From an uncultured Bacteroidia bacterium (lineage in GTDB: Bacteria; Bacteroidota; Bacteroidia; NS11-12g; UBA9320): DNA of 32,500 nt. Made by a program: the position numbers and the translations under genes. Positions 24,615-32,500 of the stretch are shown here, piece after piece. Location of the stretch: positions 1-32,500 of the forward strand of contig CAJQIC010000037.1 in NCBI GenBank assembly GCA_905478335.1, given 5' to 3'. Position 1 is the first letter of the stretch, and the number at the start of each line of letters is the position of its first letter. The notes under the pieces are model-generated. The model saw nothing but the letters and a program-made list of their open reading frames with translations, searched no databases and was not told the origin of the DNA.

Positions 24615-27086
24615 TTATTTCTTTTCGGCTCTAGTTTTCTTTTTTGGTGCTTTTTCTTCAATGATTTTCTTCACTTCATCAAGTGTTAAATCTTTGACAT
24701 TAAAGGTTTTAGGTAGTTCAATTTTGATCTTGCCTTGTACGATGTTGAACCGGCCCCATCTGGCTTTTTGAACAGAAATTCCTTCGTCATCCCACTGATG
24801 AATATACTTGTCTATCTCTTTCTGTTTCTTGATTTCAATAAGTTCAACAATGTTGTCGTAAGTCAGGTTGTCAAAATCGTATTTCTTATTTACGTTGATA
24901 AACATGTCGTTCCATTTAATAAATGGACCAAATCTTCCCGTTCCTTTTTGTACAGGCTTTTCTTCATAATGCGCTACAGGAGCATCGGCTTTTTGTTTGG
25001 CGACGATAAGTTCTACTGCACGATCTAAATCAACAGACCCAAGGTCTTCATCCTTTGGGATTGACACAAACATCTCCTTAAACTTTACGTATGGGCCAAA
25101 TCTCCCTTGAGCCACAACCAGTTCTTCTCCTTCGTAGGTGCCAATAACTTTAGGAAACTTAAATAATTCAAGCGCCTCTTCAAGGCTCATATTGTCAATG
25201 TTTTGTCCAGCCTGAAGGCTAGCAAATTTGGGTTTGTCTTCCGCGTCAGCAACGCCTATTTGTACCATTGGGCCAAACCTTCCTAACCTTACGCTCACTT
25301 GTTTACCCGTTTCTGGATCTTCCCCAAGAATACGTTCTCCACTGGCTCTTTCTGCTGTTTCTAACGCCGTATCTACCGTTTTCGCAAATGGGTTGTAAAA
25401 ATTGTCAATCATGGTCGACCACTCTTTAAGGCCGTTGGCTATTTCATCAAATTCTTTTTCAACGTTTGCTGTGAAATTGTAATCCATGATGTGGTCAAAA
25501 TGCTTGATCAAAAAGTCGGTAACCACTTTTCCAATATCACTAGGGACCATTTTATTTTTGTTGCTCCCAGTCATTTCAGTTTTGTCCGAAACATTGATAT
25601 TGTCTCCAACAAGTTTTAGCACTTTATACTGTCTTTCGAATCCTTCGCCTTTTCCTTTTTCTACGTAACCACGTTTCTGGATTGTTGAAATGGTAGGGGC
25701 ATAGGTACTCGGTCTTCCTATTCCAAGTTCTTCGAGCTTTCTTACTAAGATCGCTTCGGTATATCTTGCAGGAGGTCGAGAAAAACGTTGTGTTGCTGTA
25801 ATCTCATCACAGTTTGGCTTGTCTCCACTGGCTAGTGGTGGCAAAAGACCAGCTGTTTCTTGCTCTTCGTCGTCTGTACCTTCTAAGTAAACCTTTAAAA
25901 ATCCTTCAAATTTTAAAACTTCACCATTGGCTGTAAAAAGGTGTTCGTTGTTGTTATTACTGATCTTAACAGTCGTTTTTTCTAGTTTGGCTTCACTCAT
26001 TTGTGATGCTATGGCACGTCGCCATATTAACTGATACAACCTTTCTTCATCGTAATTATTTCCGGCACTATTAATATTAAAGTACGTTGGTCTTATCGCT
26101 TCGTGCGCTTCTTGAGCACCAGCCGACTTGGTCGAGTATTTTCTTGGGTTGGAATATTCAGCACCATATTGAGCCTCTATTTCAGTCTTTGCTGAAGCAA
26201 GTGCAAGATCTGAAAGATTGACGCTGTCAGTTCTCATATAGGTAATATGCCCGTTTTCATATAGCCGTTGCGCCAACGACATTGTTCTTGACACAGAATA
26301 GCCAAGCTTCCTGCTTGCTTCTTGTTGTAAGGTACTCGTCGTAAAAGGTGCAGCTGGTTTTTTGGTGCCTGGTTTCACGTCAACCCTATCCACTGTAAAC
26401 ACAGCTCCTTTGCAGGAGTCAAGAAAGGCTTGCGCATCTGATTCAGACTGAAATTTTGTATTCGAATCTGCTTGAAAACGTTTTCCTTTTTGATTGAACT
26501 TAGCAACAACTTTAAACGTGCTTTTAGAAGAGAAACCTTCTATTTCGCGTTCGCGTTCAACGACCAATCGCACCGCTACACTTTGTACACGTCCTGCAGA
26601 TAAAGATGGCTTTACTTTTCGCCAAAGCACTGGTGAAAGTTTAAAACCCACCAATCTGTCTAAGATTCTTCTTGCCTGCTGCGCATCTACTAGGTGTTCA
26701 TCAATTTGTCTTGGTGATTCAATGGCTTTCAGTATTGCTGGTTTTGTAATTTCATGAAAAACAATACGTTTTGTATTGTCTTTATTCAACCCCAACACTT
26801 CCGACAGATGCCAACTAATGGCCTCTCCTTCTCGGTCCTCATCCGAAGCCAACCAAACCACGTCGCTCTTTTTAGCTAGTTTTTTTAAGTCGTTGACTAC
26901 AGATTTTTTGTCTGCAGGTACTTCATAATGCGGTGTATATCCATCATCTACGTCAATGGCCTTGTCGCCTTTTACTAGGTCACGTATGTGTCCAAAACAA
27001 GATTTTACCGTAAAATCAGGACCCAAAAACTTCTCTATAGTTTTTGCCTTTGCAGGGGACTCAACAATTACAAGATTTTTTGCCAT
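24615..27086 (-). CDS. topA: DNA topoisomerase I (type IA)
   Basis: Relaxes negative supercoils by cutting one strand through a 5'-phosphotyrosine. Toprim domain: VIVESPAKAKTIEKFLG (with the catalytic Glu) and ASDEDREGEAISWHL with the acidic DxDxE triad. The active-site tyrosine is Y283 in HITYMRTDSVNLS. The remaining type IA core runs to about residue 590. The C-terminus has no Cys4 zinc fingers, unlike E. coli TopA; instead it carries four copies of a RFGP-type repeat (LGRFGPMVQIG, QGRFGPYVKFK, TGRFGPFIKWN, KARWGRFNIVQ) and a basic tail ending KKKTRAEKK, as in other Bacteroidota. Length 823 is standard. The upstream gene on this strand is the M43 peptidase, 16 bases away. An AGGAG-like tract sits close to the ATG. 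Confidence 0.97.
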   Translation of the reverse strand: MAKNLVIVESPAKAKTIEKFLGPDFTVKSCFGHIRDLVKGDKAIDVDDGYTPHYEVPADKKSVVNDLKKLAKKSDVVWLASDEDREGEAISWHLSEVLGLNKDNTKRIVFHEITKPAILKAIESPRQIDEHLVDAQQARRILDRLVGFKLSPVLWRKVKPSLSAGRVQSVAVRLVVEREREIEGFSSKSTFKVVAKFNQKGKRFQADSNTKFQSESDAQAFLDSCKGAVFTVDRVDVKPGTKKPAAPFTTSTLQQEASRKLGYSVSRTMSLAQRLYENGHITYMRTDSVNLSDLALASAKTEIEAQYGAEYSNPRKYSTKSAGAQEAHEAIRPTYFNINSAGNNYDEERLYQLIWRRAIASQMSEAKLEKTTVKISNNNNEHLFTANGEVLKFEGFLKVYLEGTDDEEQETAGLLPPLASGDKPNCDEITATQRFSRPPARYTEAILVRKLEELGIGRPSTYAPTISTIQKRGYVEKGKGEGFERQYKVLKLVGDNINVSDKTEMTGSNKNKMVPSDIGKVVTDFLIKHFDHIMDYNFTANVEKEFDEIANGLKEWSTMIDNFYNPFAKTVDTALETAERASGERILGEDPETGKQVSVRLGRFGPMVQIGVADAEDKPKFASLQAGQNIDNMSLEEALELFKFPKVIGTYEGEELVVAQGRFGPYVKFKEMFVSIPKDEDLGSVDLDRAVELIVAKQKADAPVAHYEEKPVQKGTGRFGPFIKWNDMFINVNKKYDFDNLTYDNIVELIEIKKQKEIDKYIHQWDDEGISVQKARWGRFNIVQGKIKIELPKTFNVKDLTLDEVKKIIEEKAPKKKTRAEKK

Positions 27087-27102
27087 TCTCCTCTATGTCT
27101 TA

Positions 27103-29220
27103 TTATTTGGTTATTACAATTTTCTTCGTGAAATCTAACGTTTTTCCGTGAACGCGTATAAAATATAGTCCCGATTGATAAACAGAAATCTCCTGATTAA
27201 CACGGCCATCTGCGTCCGGCGTTACATTCAAAGTTTGTACTTTTTGCCCAAGTACTCCCAGTACATCAATGTTGATTGTCTCATTTTGCGCATTAAGTTG
27301 TACCTTAAATTGACCTTCTGATGGGTTAGGGACTAGGTTGAACTGTGTTGCATCCAAACGCTTATTCCTTGTTGATAAAACGTTTCGGTCCACATTTATA
27401 TCGTCGATATATACAGCGTTTCCAGCATTGGTGGTTACCTCAAAACGCAGGATTAGGTTGGTGCTTGCTGCAAAATCCGATTGGTCTAAATTTACAATTT
27501 GAAGTTTCCAGTCGCTATTAGAAGTTGGCGCCCAATTTGGTATAAATTGATTCGTAGAACTTAGGGTCGTTATCCCGATTAATGATTTAAGTACACGCCA
27601 TGTTTCACCACAATCGTTAGAACCATAAATCACCACACGTTCACCGGCTGAGCCAGACTGACGCATGGAGTATGCGGTACGGAAGCTTAATACAGGACTT
27701 AAGTCTTTGTGTAGGCTAAGATCAAAATTGGGTGAGGTCAAAGAGTACTGGCTTCCAATTGGCGTTTCTTCGTCTACGTTGCACACAACACTCAATGATT
27801 TGTCGTAACCCGTATTGTCTAACCTTTCCCATCCATAAGCACCAATCGTTTCTTTCTTCCATGTAAACTCAGAGAATGGACTTTGAAAAGTCTCAAGAAA
27901 TGGACTTGCCAACTCGGCAACCAACCCCTGAACTTCTATAAATTCTGTTTTTGTAATTTCTGATGACCCTTGTGCATTAATTACTTTCAGTGTTACCTTA
28001 TAGGTTCCAGATGTATTATATGTCACGGTTGGATTTTGAAAAGTAGATGAACTTGGTGATCCACCTTCGAAGGTCCAAATACGATCAACAACGTCACCAT
28101 TCCAAGACATGTCAATAAATTCGAGAGGCTGGCCCTCACATACTATAGTCTGTAAATCCTTTACATGAAAATCAGCTTTTGGTGCACAAGGATTTGAAAT
28201 GTTGATACCTGTTGCCGTAGCAGTTGCTGCAGAGATATGGCTGGCACGTCCAAAGGCACCACTGTTGTTCAAATATCCAAGCATTCGAGTTCGTTGGTCT
28301 CGCGTAAACATATTGGCACAGTTACCATCAGCATAATCCATAAAATTCTCAATCTGATCCAATAAGTCTGGAGAGTCATTGGTACAAGAATTTTTTGACG
28401 TATTACAACCAAACGAGGCACTTAAAACGGGTGGTGTGTCGCAAATCCAATCTCCGCTGCGCTGACAATTCGAATTACCACAATCCGAAATAGGGTCGCC
28501 ATTTGCATCACGTTGAGCATCCTGAAACGGGTGCCAAAGACCAAGATAATGACCAATCTCATGCGTCAGGGTTCTTCCCGCGTACTCAGCGCTGCCAGTG
28601 CCAATACTCCCGACATAGGATGCCCTAAGAATGATCCCATCGCCAGACTTATCGTTAGACGTTGGTAAAACAGCATAGCCCAAAATATTGGCAGCTCTTC
28701 CTATGGTTTTAACCACCCAGATATTAAGGTATTTGGATTGGTCCCATATGATTAATTGTTTCGCTTCTTCGTCACCTCCATTGGTTAAACTTGATACCGT
28801 CCGGGTTATACCATCGGTACAGTTACCTGCTGGATCTTTTGTCGCCATTTTAAATTCAATCTCACAATCAACGGCTATTGATTTGAAAATCGCTCTGGTT
28901 TTTGACGTATCTGCATTTCTGCGCCGAAAGTCTTCGTTTAGAATACGCATCTGATCCAAAATTTGAGCCTTACTAATATTTTCTGGGCCGTATTCATGAA
29001 TCACATGAAAAACGACAGGAATAGTGACCACTGCTTTTTTGCCATGACTATTACCTGAGTAATTTAAAATGGCATCAGGAACAGAATAAATCAACTCTGC
29101 TTTTTCCTTGTTGTTTTCAATTTGTGCATCAACAAATTGGTCTGTGCCACAGTGAACGTGCTGTCCGAAACCAGAAATTCCTAGTGAAGTAAGGCCAAAA
29201 AGAAGTAGAAGTATTCTCAT
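27103..29220 (-). CDS. Secreted M43 (pappalysin) zinc metalloprotease with PKD and type IX sorting domain
   Basis: An extracellular protease for nutrient breakdown or surface processing. The 705 residues show a signal peptide (1-20, ending FGQ), a propeptide-like region, the catalytic domain at about 60-335 with zinc ligands H220, H224 and H230 and catalytic E221 in THEIGHYLGLWH, and the Met-turn M294 in NFMDYADG. Six or more Cys at 248-301 (for example CGNSNC, WICDTPP, NSCTND) suggest disulfides. A PKD domain spans about 346-430 (WTFEGGSPSS, NTSGTYKVTLKV), then a jelly-roll-like segment at about 440-620 and a type A sorting domain from about 630 (LVPNPSEGQFKV, LGVLGQKV, SGLYFIRV, ending KKIVITK). 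It should be exported by Sec and then the type IX system. Confidence 0.95.
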   Translation of the reverse strand: MRILLLLFGLTSLGISGFGQHVHCGTDQFVDAQIENNKEKAELIYSVPDAILNYSGNSHGKKAVVTIPVVFHVIHEYGPENISKAQILDQMRILNEDFRRRNADTSKTRAIFKSIAVDCEIEFKMATKDPAGNCTDGITRTVSSLTNGGDEEAKQLIIWDQSKYLNIWVVKTIGRAANILGYAVLPTSNDKSGDGIILRASYVGSIGTGSAEYAGRTLTHEIGHYLGLWHPFQDAQRDANGDPISDCGNSNCQRSGDWICDTPPVLSASFGCNTSKNSCTNDSPDLLDQIENFMDYADGNCANMFTRDQRTRMLGYLNNSGAFGRASHISAATATATGINISNPCAPKADFHVKDLQTIVCEGQPLEFIDMSWNGDVVDRIWTFEGGSPSSSTFQNPTVTYNTSGTYKVTLKVINAQGSSEITKTEFIEVQGLVAELASPFLETFQSPFSEFTWKKETIGAYGWERLDNTGYDKSLSVVCNVDEETPIGSQYSLTSPNFDLSLHKDLSPVLSFRTAYSMRQSGSAGERVVIYGSNDCGETWRVLKSLIGITTLSSTNQFIPNWAPTSNSDWKLQIVNLDQSDFAASTNLILRFEVTTNAGNAVYIDDINVDRNVLSTRNKRLDATQFNLVPNPSEGQFKVQLNAQNETINIDVLGVLGQKVQTLNVTPDADGRVNQEISVYQSGLYFIRVHGKTLDFTKKIVITK

Positions 29221-29328
29221 AGAACGTAAATAAAACGGCGAATATGCAATTTAAATATCAAAACGCTGACGTCGCATATTATTTTAACACAACACTTGCA
29301 ATGTCGGACAGTTTGGAAGTTAATGACA

Positions 29329-29367
29329 GATAAAAGTAAGATTTAGGTTGTATTCAAACCAAAATCT
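29329..29367 (-). terminator. Probable terminator after the symporter gene
   Basis: On the minus strand AGATTTTGGTT pairs with AACCTAAATCT (one mismatch) around a 7-base loop at 29339-29367, then a moderately T-rich tail TACTTTTATC at 29329-29338. It lies 9 bases after the symporter stop at 29376, and separates that gene from the downstream M43 gene. Confidence 0.55.
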
Positions 29368-29375
29368 AAGACAGT

Positions 29376-30785
29376 TTATTTTGCTTCGTCTGAGCTTACA
29401 ATGACCGAAACAGAAGCATCACCAGTAACATTTACGACTGTTCTGCACATATCTAAAATTCGATCAACAGGTAGGATTAATGCAATCCATGCTGGATTTA
29501 AGCCAACACTTTCAAGCACCAAAATCATTAAAACCAAACCGGCGCTTGGTACAGCTGCAGCACCGATACTTGCGAGTGTTGCTGTAATCACAATAACCAG
29601 TTGTTGTGCAATAGACAGGTCAACCATATGCAGTTGCGCTAAAGCAACCACTGCAACGGCTTGGTATAAACTAGTGCCATCCATATTGACGGTGGCCCCG
29701 ATGGGTAAAACAAAGCTTGTGGTACTTTCAGGCACTTTTAAATTATCGTGGACGCATTCCATCGTTACAGGCAACGTTGCCACAGAACTACTGGTGCTAA
29801 ATGCGGTGAGTTGGGCCTTGTTAATTCCTTTGAAGAATTTTTTGAAACCCATACCGTTACCAAAAATTTTTACCAAGATCGGGTAAATGACACCCGCCAT
29901 AACGACAAGCCCAATAACTACGGAGGTGCTATATTGAAGCAAGAAGTTAAGCAAGTCGGAAAGTTTTGTAATGTCCTCGCCTGCAATATTGACCAAGGTT
30001 CCCGCCATCAGTGCGAAAACGAAAAAGGGCATGGCGACCATGACAATTTCAACCATTCGAACAAAAACTACATTGGCACTTTCAACCAGGTTTACCATAG
30101 ATTCAATCTGCTTCTTGGGTAATTGAATCAAAACAATTCCAAAAAATATGGAGAAGAAGATGATTTGGAGCATCTTGTTTTCGGCCATCGCATAAAAGAT
30201 ATTTGACGGAACGGCATCAACCAATGGATATAAAGGCCCCTCGGCTTTGCTTTTTGCCGCGTCAGCCATTTTCTTTTTAACATCGGCGCTTAGGTCGTCT
30301 CTTGTTGAGTCAGATTTAATTTCAGCAACAAGCATTGCATTTTCCGGTTTGCAGGAAACACAAATGGTATCAAGCCTTTTGATATCAGGATTTGACTCGA
30401 GCCATAATTCATATTCGATGCGTTTTTCTAGCCTGGTTTCTTGATTGACATGTTCACCTGGCTTCCAAAGGTTGACAACAAGCAAACCAATAGTTACGGC
30501 CGTAAGTGTTGTTCCTACATAAATGAGAAGCGTTTTGGTGCCAATTCTTCCAAGTTTTTTGACATCTTTTAAGTTAACGATGCCAGCGATTATGGAAAAC
30601 AAAACCAGTGGCACGGCAATCATCTTTAGAATATTGATAAAGATCTTACCAAAAGGAGAGATGTAGTCGCTTGTAAATTGGTTGATTGGAAACGATTCAG
30701 AGTTTGTGTAAACTGCAAAATACGAATAGGCTAAACCCAGGAGTAAGGCAATCACAACCTGCCAATGCAACGCAATTTTTTTCAT
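29376..30785 (-). CDS. Dicarboxylate/amino acid:cation symporter (SLC1/DAACS, GltP-like)
   Basis: A secondary transporter taking up an acidic amino acid or dicarboxylate with Na+ or H+ across the inner membrane. The 469 residues carry the family's eight spans and two re-entrant loops: HP1 at AFSTSSSVATLPVTME, TM7 NMDGT, HP2 at SIGAAAVPSAG, and TM8 DRILDMCRTVVNVTGD. The Arg of DMCRT corresponds to GltPh R397, which binds the side-chain carboxylate, so acidic substrates are favoured over neutral ones. An unusual loop between TM3 and TM4 (about residues 110-184) has roughly 45 residues more than GltPh; it is charged and contains C142 and C145 as a CVSC pair. A one-mismatch -7 box, TATTTTCG, lies 4 bases before the ATG. 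Confidence 0.93.
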   Translation of the reverse strand: MKKIALHWQVVIALLLGLAYSYFAVYTNSESFPINQFTSDYISPFGKIFINILKMIAVPLVLFSIIAGIVNLKDVKKLGRIGTKTLLIYVGTTLTAVTIGLLVVNLWKPGEHVNQETRLEKRIEYELWLESNPDIKRLDTICVSCKPENAMLVAEIKSDSTRDDLSADVKKKMADAAKSKAEGPLYPLVDAVPSNIFYAMAENKMLQIIFFSIFFGIVLIQLPKKQIESMVNLVESANVVFVRMVEIVMVAMPFFVFALMAGTLVNIAGEDITKLSDLLNFLLQYSTSVVIGLVVMAGVIYPILVKIFGNGMGFKKFFKGINKAQLTAFSTSSSVATLPVTMECVHDNLKVPESTTSFVLPIGATVNMDGTSLYQAVAVVALAQLHMVDLSIAQQLVIVITATLASIGAAAVPSAGLVLMILVLESVGLNPAWIALILPVDRILDMCRTVVNVTGDASVSVIVSSDEAK

Positions 30786-30837
30786 TTGCCGAAAATAACT
30801 ATTCCGACAATTTATCTAATCGATGAGTACAAAATGT

Positions 30838-31908
30838 TTATTGGCAACGATGAACCAAGAAGTCGATTAAAGTTAGAGCCGCCATGGCTTCGACGATAGG
30901 CACAGCCCTTGGCACAACACAAGGGTCGTGTCTGCCCTGTATCTTTAAATTGATTTGCTCTCCTTGCTTATTACTAGTCGTCTGCTCTTGAGAAATGGTT
31001 GAAGTTGGTTTAAATGCGGTATCGAAGGTAATGGGCATGCCGTTCGAAATGCCACCTTGAATGCCGCCAGAATTGTTGGTTGTTGTATAGTAGCGACCAT
31101 TTTCAAATGACCAATCATCGTTAAGTTCACTTCCTTTTTTTACAATTGAATCAAACCCGCTGCCTATTTGAAACCCTTTAACAGCATTTATCGAAAACTG
31201 TCCTTGAGCCAATTGGGCGTTCAGCTTTTTAAAGACTGGATCGCCTACACCAATGGGGCAGTTTTTAATCACACAACTCACCATACCGCCCAAACTATCA
31301 CCTTCCGCTTTCGCCGCGTTGATCGCTTCTATCATTTTATTGCTTGTCGCATCGACAGGACAACGTACCAATGAGTTTTCAATCTTTGTTGCTGAATACT
31401 CTGTTGATTTTGGACAGACGATGGTGTGAATTTGACTCACATAGGCAGAAATTTCAATGTCGAAATGTTTTGCTAAAATCTGCTTTGCAAGTGCACCAGC
31501 AGCAACCCATCCAGCAGTTACTCTAGCCGACGATCGGCCTCCTCCTTTATAATCTCTATTGCCATACTTCTTTTCGTAAGTAAAATCCGCATGTGAAGGG
31601 CGATAGACGTTCTTGATGTCGTCGTAGTCTTTAGATCGCGCGTCCTTATTTGCAATTAAAATGGTAATCGGGGCTCCAGTGGTTTTACCGTTGAGTATGC
31701 CAGACGTTATTTCAAAGACGTCTTGCTCAGACCGAGACGTGGTTACTTCACTTTGTCCTGGTCTTCTTCTGGATAACTCATATTGAAGACCATCAAGGTC
31801 AATACGTATATTAGATGGACAGCCATCTATTATTACACCAATGTGTTTGCCATGAGATTCGCCAAACGACGTAACAGAAAACTGTGTGCCAAATTGATTA
31901 CTAGCCAT
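30838..31908 (-). CDS. aroC: Chorismate synthase
   Basis: Last step of the shikimate pathway: removes phosphate from 5-enolpyruvylshikimate 3-phosphate to give chorismate, using reduced FMN without net redox change. The 356-residue protein is full length. Visible signatures: FGESHGKHIGVIIDG (with the conserved His), RRRPGQSEVTTSR, FRPSHADFTYEKKYG-like segment YRPSHADFTYEKKYG, and GGGRSSARVTAGWVAAGALAK with its FMN-binding region; SNGMPI and GRHDPCVVPRAVPIVEAM at the C-terminal part. Its ATG overlaps the end of aroA by 8 bases, so the two consecutive pathway enzymes are coupled in one operon. Confidence 0.98.
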   Translation of the reverse strand: MASNQFGTQFSVTSFGESHGKHIGVIIDGCPSNIRIDLDGLQYELSRRRPGQSEVTTSRSEQDVFEITSGILNGKTTGAPITILIANKDARSKDYDDIKNVYRPSHADFTYEKKYGNRDYKGGGRSSARVTAGWVAAGALAKQILAKHFDIEISAYVSQIHTIVCPKSTEYSATKIENSLVRCPVDATSNKMIEAINAAKAEGDSLGGMVSCVIKNCPIGVGDPVFKKLNAQLAQGQFSINAVKGFQIGSGFDSIVKKGSELNDDWSFENGRYYTTTNNSGGIQGGISNGMPITFDTAFKPTSTISQEQTTSNKQGEQINLKIQGRHDPCVVPRAVPIVEAMAALTLIDFLVHRCQ

Positions 31909-32500
31909 TGTTTGGGGTTAAGTAGATGCCAATTTTAGAAACTTCTTGCCAAAAGTCGGGAAATGATTTTGAAACAACACTTATGTCGTCTAATTGTATC
32001 GGCTTAATAATGGACAAGGCTGTCAGGCACATAGCCACCCGGTGGTCGTTGTGCGTATAAAAATGCGGAGTTTCAAGGTCGAATTTTGACAACTCGTGTT
32101 CAATAACGTCTGCTCGATTGCTCTCTTTGTATTTTAAATGATCAATGCCACTCGCTGTTAGGTTAATACCAAGTGCGTGACAAACAACCATTTCTGTAAG
32201 CGCGATATCTGGGCAATTCGTGTAATCACGATGGATGTCTTTCGGATAAGCGAAGTCGGTTGTTGGTTTCAGTATAAGATTTGAATCTTCAAACGAATGG
32301 CCAACACCAATCAATTTTGCAAATTCTAAAATATGTACGTCAGGTTGTAAAGAGTTCTCGTTAACGTTTTGAATTATTAGATTGTGATTGGATAGTCGTG
32401 CGATAGCTACGAAATATGAAATACTGCTCCAATCCGCCTCCACTGTAGTAAGCAATGCTTTCGCACTTTTGTCCATTGGGCGTATAGTCAAGGAATTTCC
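31901..32500 (-). CDS. aroA: 3-phosphoshikimate 1-carboxyvinyltransferase (EPSP synthase), C-terminal part, cut by window edge
   Basis: Condenses shikimate 3-phosphate with phosphoenolpyruvate; its product is the substrate of the adjacent aroC. The frame stays open to the last base of the window, so the 5' half lies outside; about 199 residues are visible. They match the C-terminal domain: the helix after EADWSSISYFVAIARL, the catalytic loop YKESNRADVIEHEL (KETDR in E. coli), THNDHRVAMCLTALS containing the conserved Asp-His-Arg, and SFPDFWQEV at the end. Ser-Asn replaces Thr-Asp in the KETDR motif, a mild variation. Insensitivity or sensitivity to glyphosate cannot be judged, since that site is in the missing N-terminal half. 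Confidence 0.94.
   Translation of the reverse strand, partial: GNSLTIRPMDKSAKALLTTVEADWSSISYFVAIARLSNHNLIIQNVNENSLQPDVHILEFAKLIGVGHSFEDSNLILKPTTDFAYPKDIHRDYTNCPDIALTEMVVCHALGINLTASGIDHLKYKESNRADVIEHELSKFDLETPHFYTHNDHRVAMCLTALSIIKPIQLDDISVVSKSFPDFWQEVSKIGIYLTPNNG

Noticed and set aside
29401..29886. A 161-codon plus-strand frame
   Set aside because: It is fully antisense to the symporter gene, whose conserved motifs account for the codon pattern; Thr/Ser/Ile-rich low-complexity product typical of a shadow frame.

Overview
The window reads as ordinary chromosome from a Bacteroidota bacterium, most likely a marine-type Flavobacteriales member. Four things point there: type IX secretion C-terminal sorting domains (positions 5097-5660 and the end of the 27103-29220 gene), promoters with the TAnnTTTG -7 box of that phylum, few Shine-Dalgarno sequences, and atpD-atpC lying apart from the gene for ATP synthase gamma. 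No tRNA, rRNA, insertion sequence, prophage, CRISPR array or integron was seen. Coding density is very high, with many genes touching or overlapping, and no stretch over 300 bases lacks a gene or RNA.

Layout. 1-5700: the 3' end of atpG with its terminator; an exported coiled-coil/beta-strand protein; a biotin-dependent acyl-CoA carboxylase carboxyltransferase subunit (minus); the 4.5S signal recognition particle RNA; a small transaldolase; a polyprenol-phosphate mannose synthase; and an orphan fragment of a type IX-secreted protein. 5700-9460: atpD-atpC (minus), then a sigma-54-dependent response regulator followed by an Hpt phosphotransfer protein (plus). 9457-14264 (minus): a compact five-gene run of M23 peptidase, MerR-type regulator, outer-membrane protein, exported helix-hairpin-helix/beta-barrel protein and pdxJ. 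14374-19018: alaS (plus), then a TPR protein and an aminopeptidase P (minus). 19112-21487: a polyamine pair, arginine decarboxylase plus a deoxyhypusine-synthase-like enzyme. 21458-24605: a multi-span membrane protein resembling a GT-C glycosyltransferase, a YebC-family protein and a SirB1-like protein. 24615-32500 (minus): topA, a type IX-secreted M43 metalloprotease, an acidic amino acid/dicarboxylate symporter, aroC and the 3' part of aroA.

Most genes are housekeeping: energy (atpG, atpD, atpC), translation and protein targeting (alaS, ffs, YebC), DNA topology (topA), aromatic amino acids (aroA, aroC), vitamin B6 (pdxJ) and sugar phosphates (tal). The less ordinary parts are three. The envelope operon carries a helix-hairpin-helix fold on an exported barrel. 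The decarboxylase/DHS-like pair fits homospermidine synthesis rather than eIF5A modification. The regulator/Hpt pair has no kinase beside it. I did not find a clearly new defence, mobile or RNA system; these three loci are the best candidates for undescribed biology. All functional statements rest on reading motifs by eye; no database search was possible.
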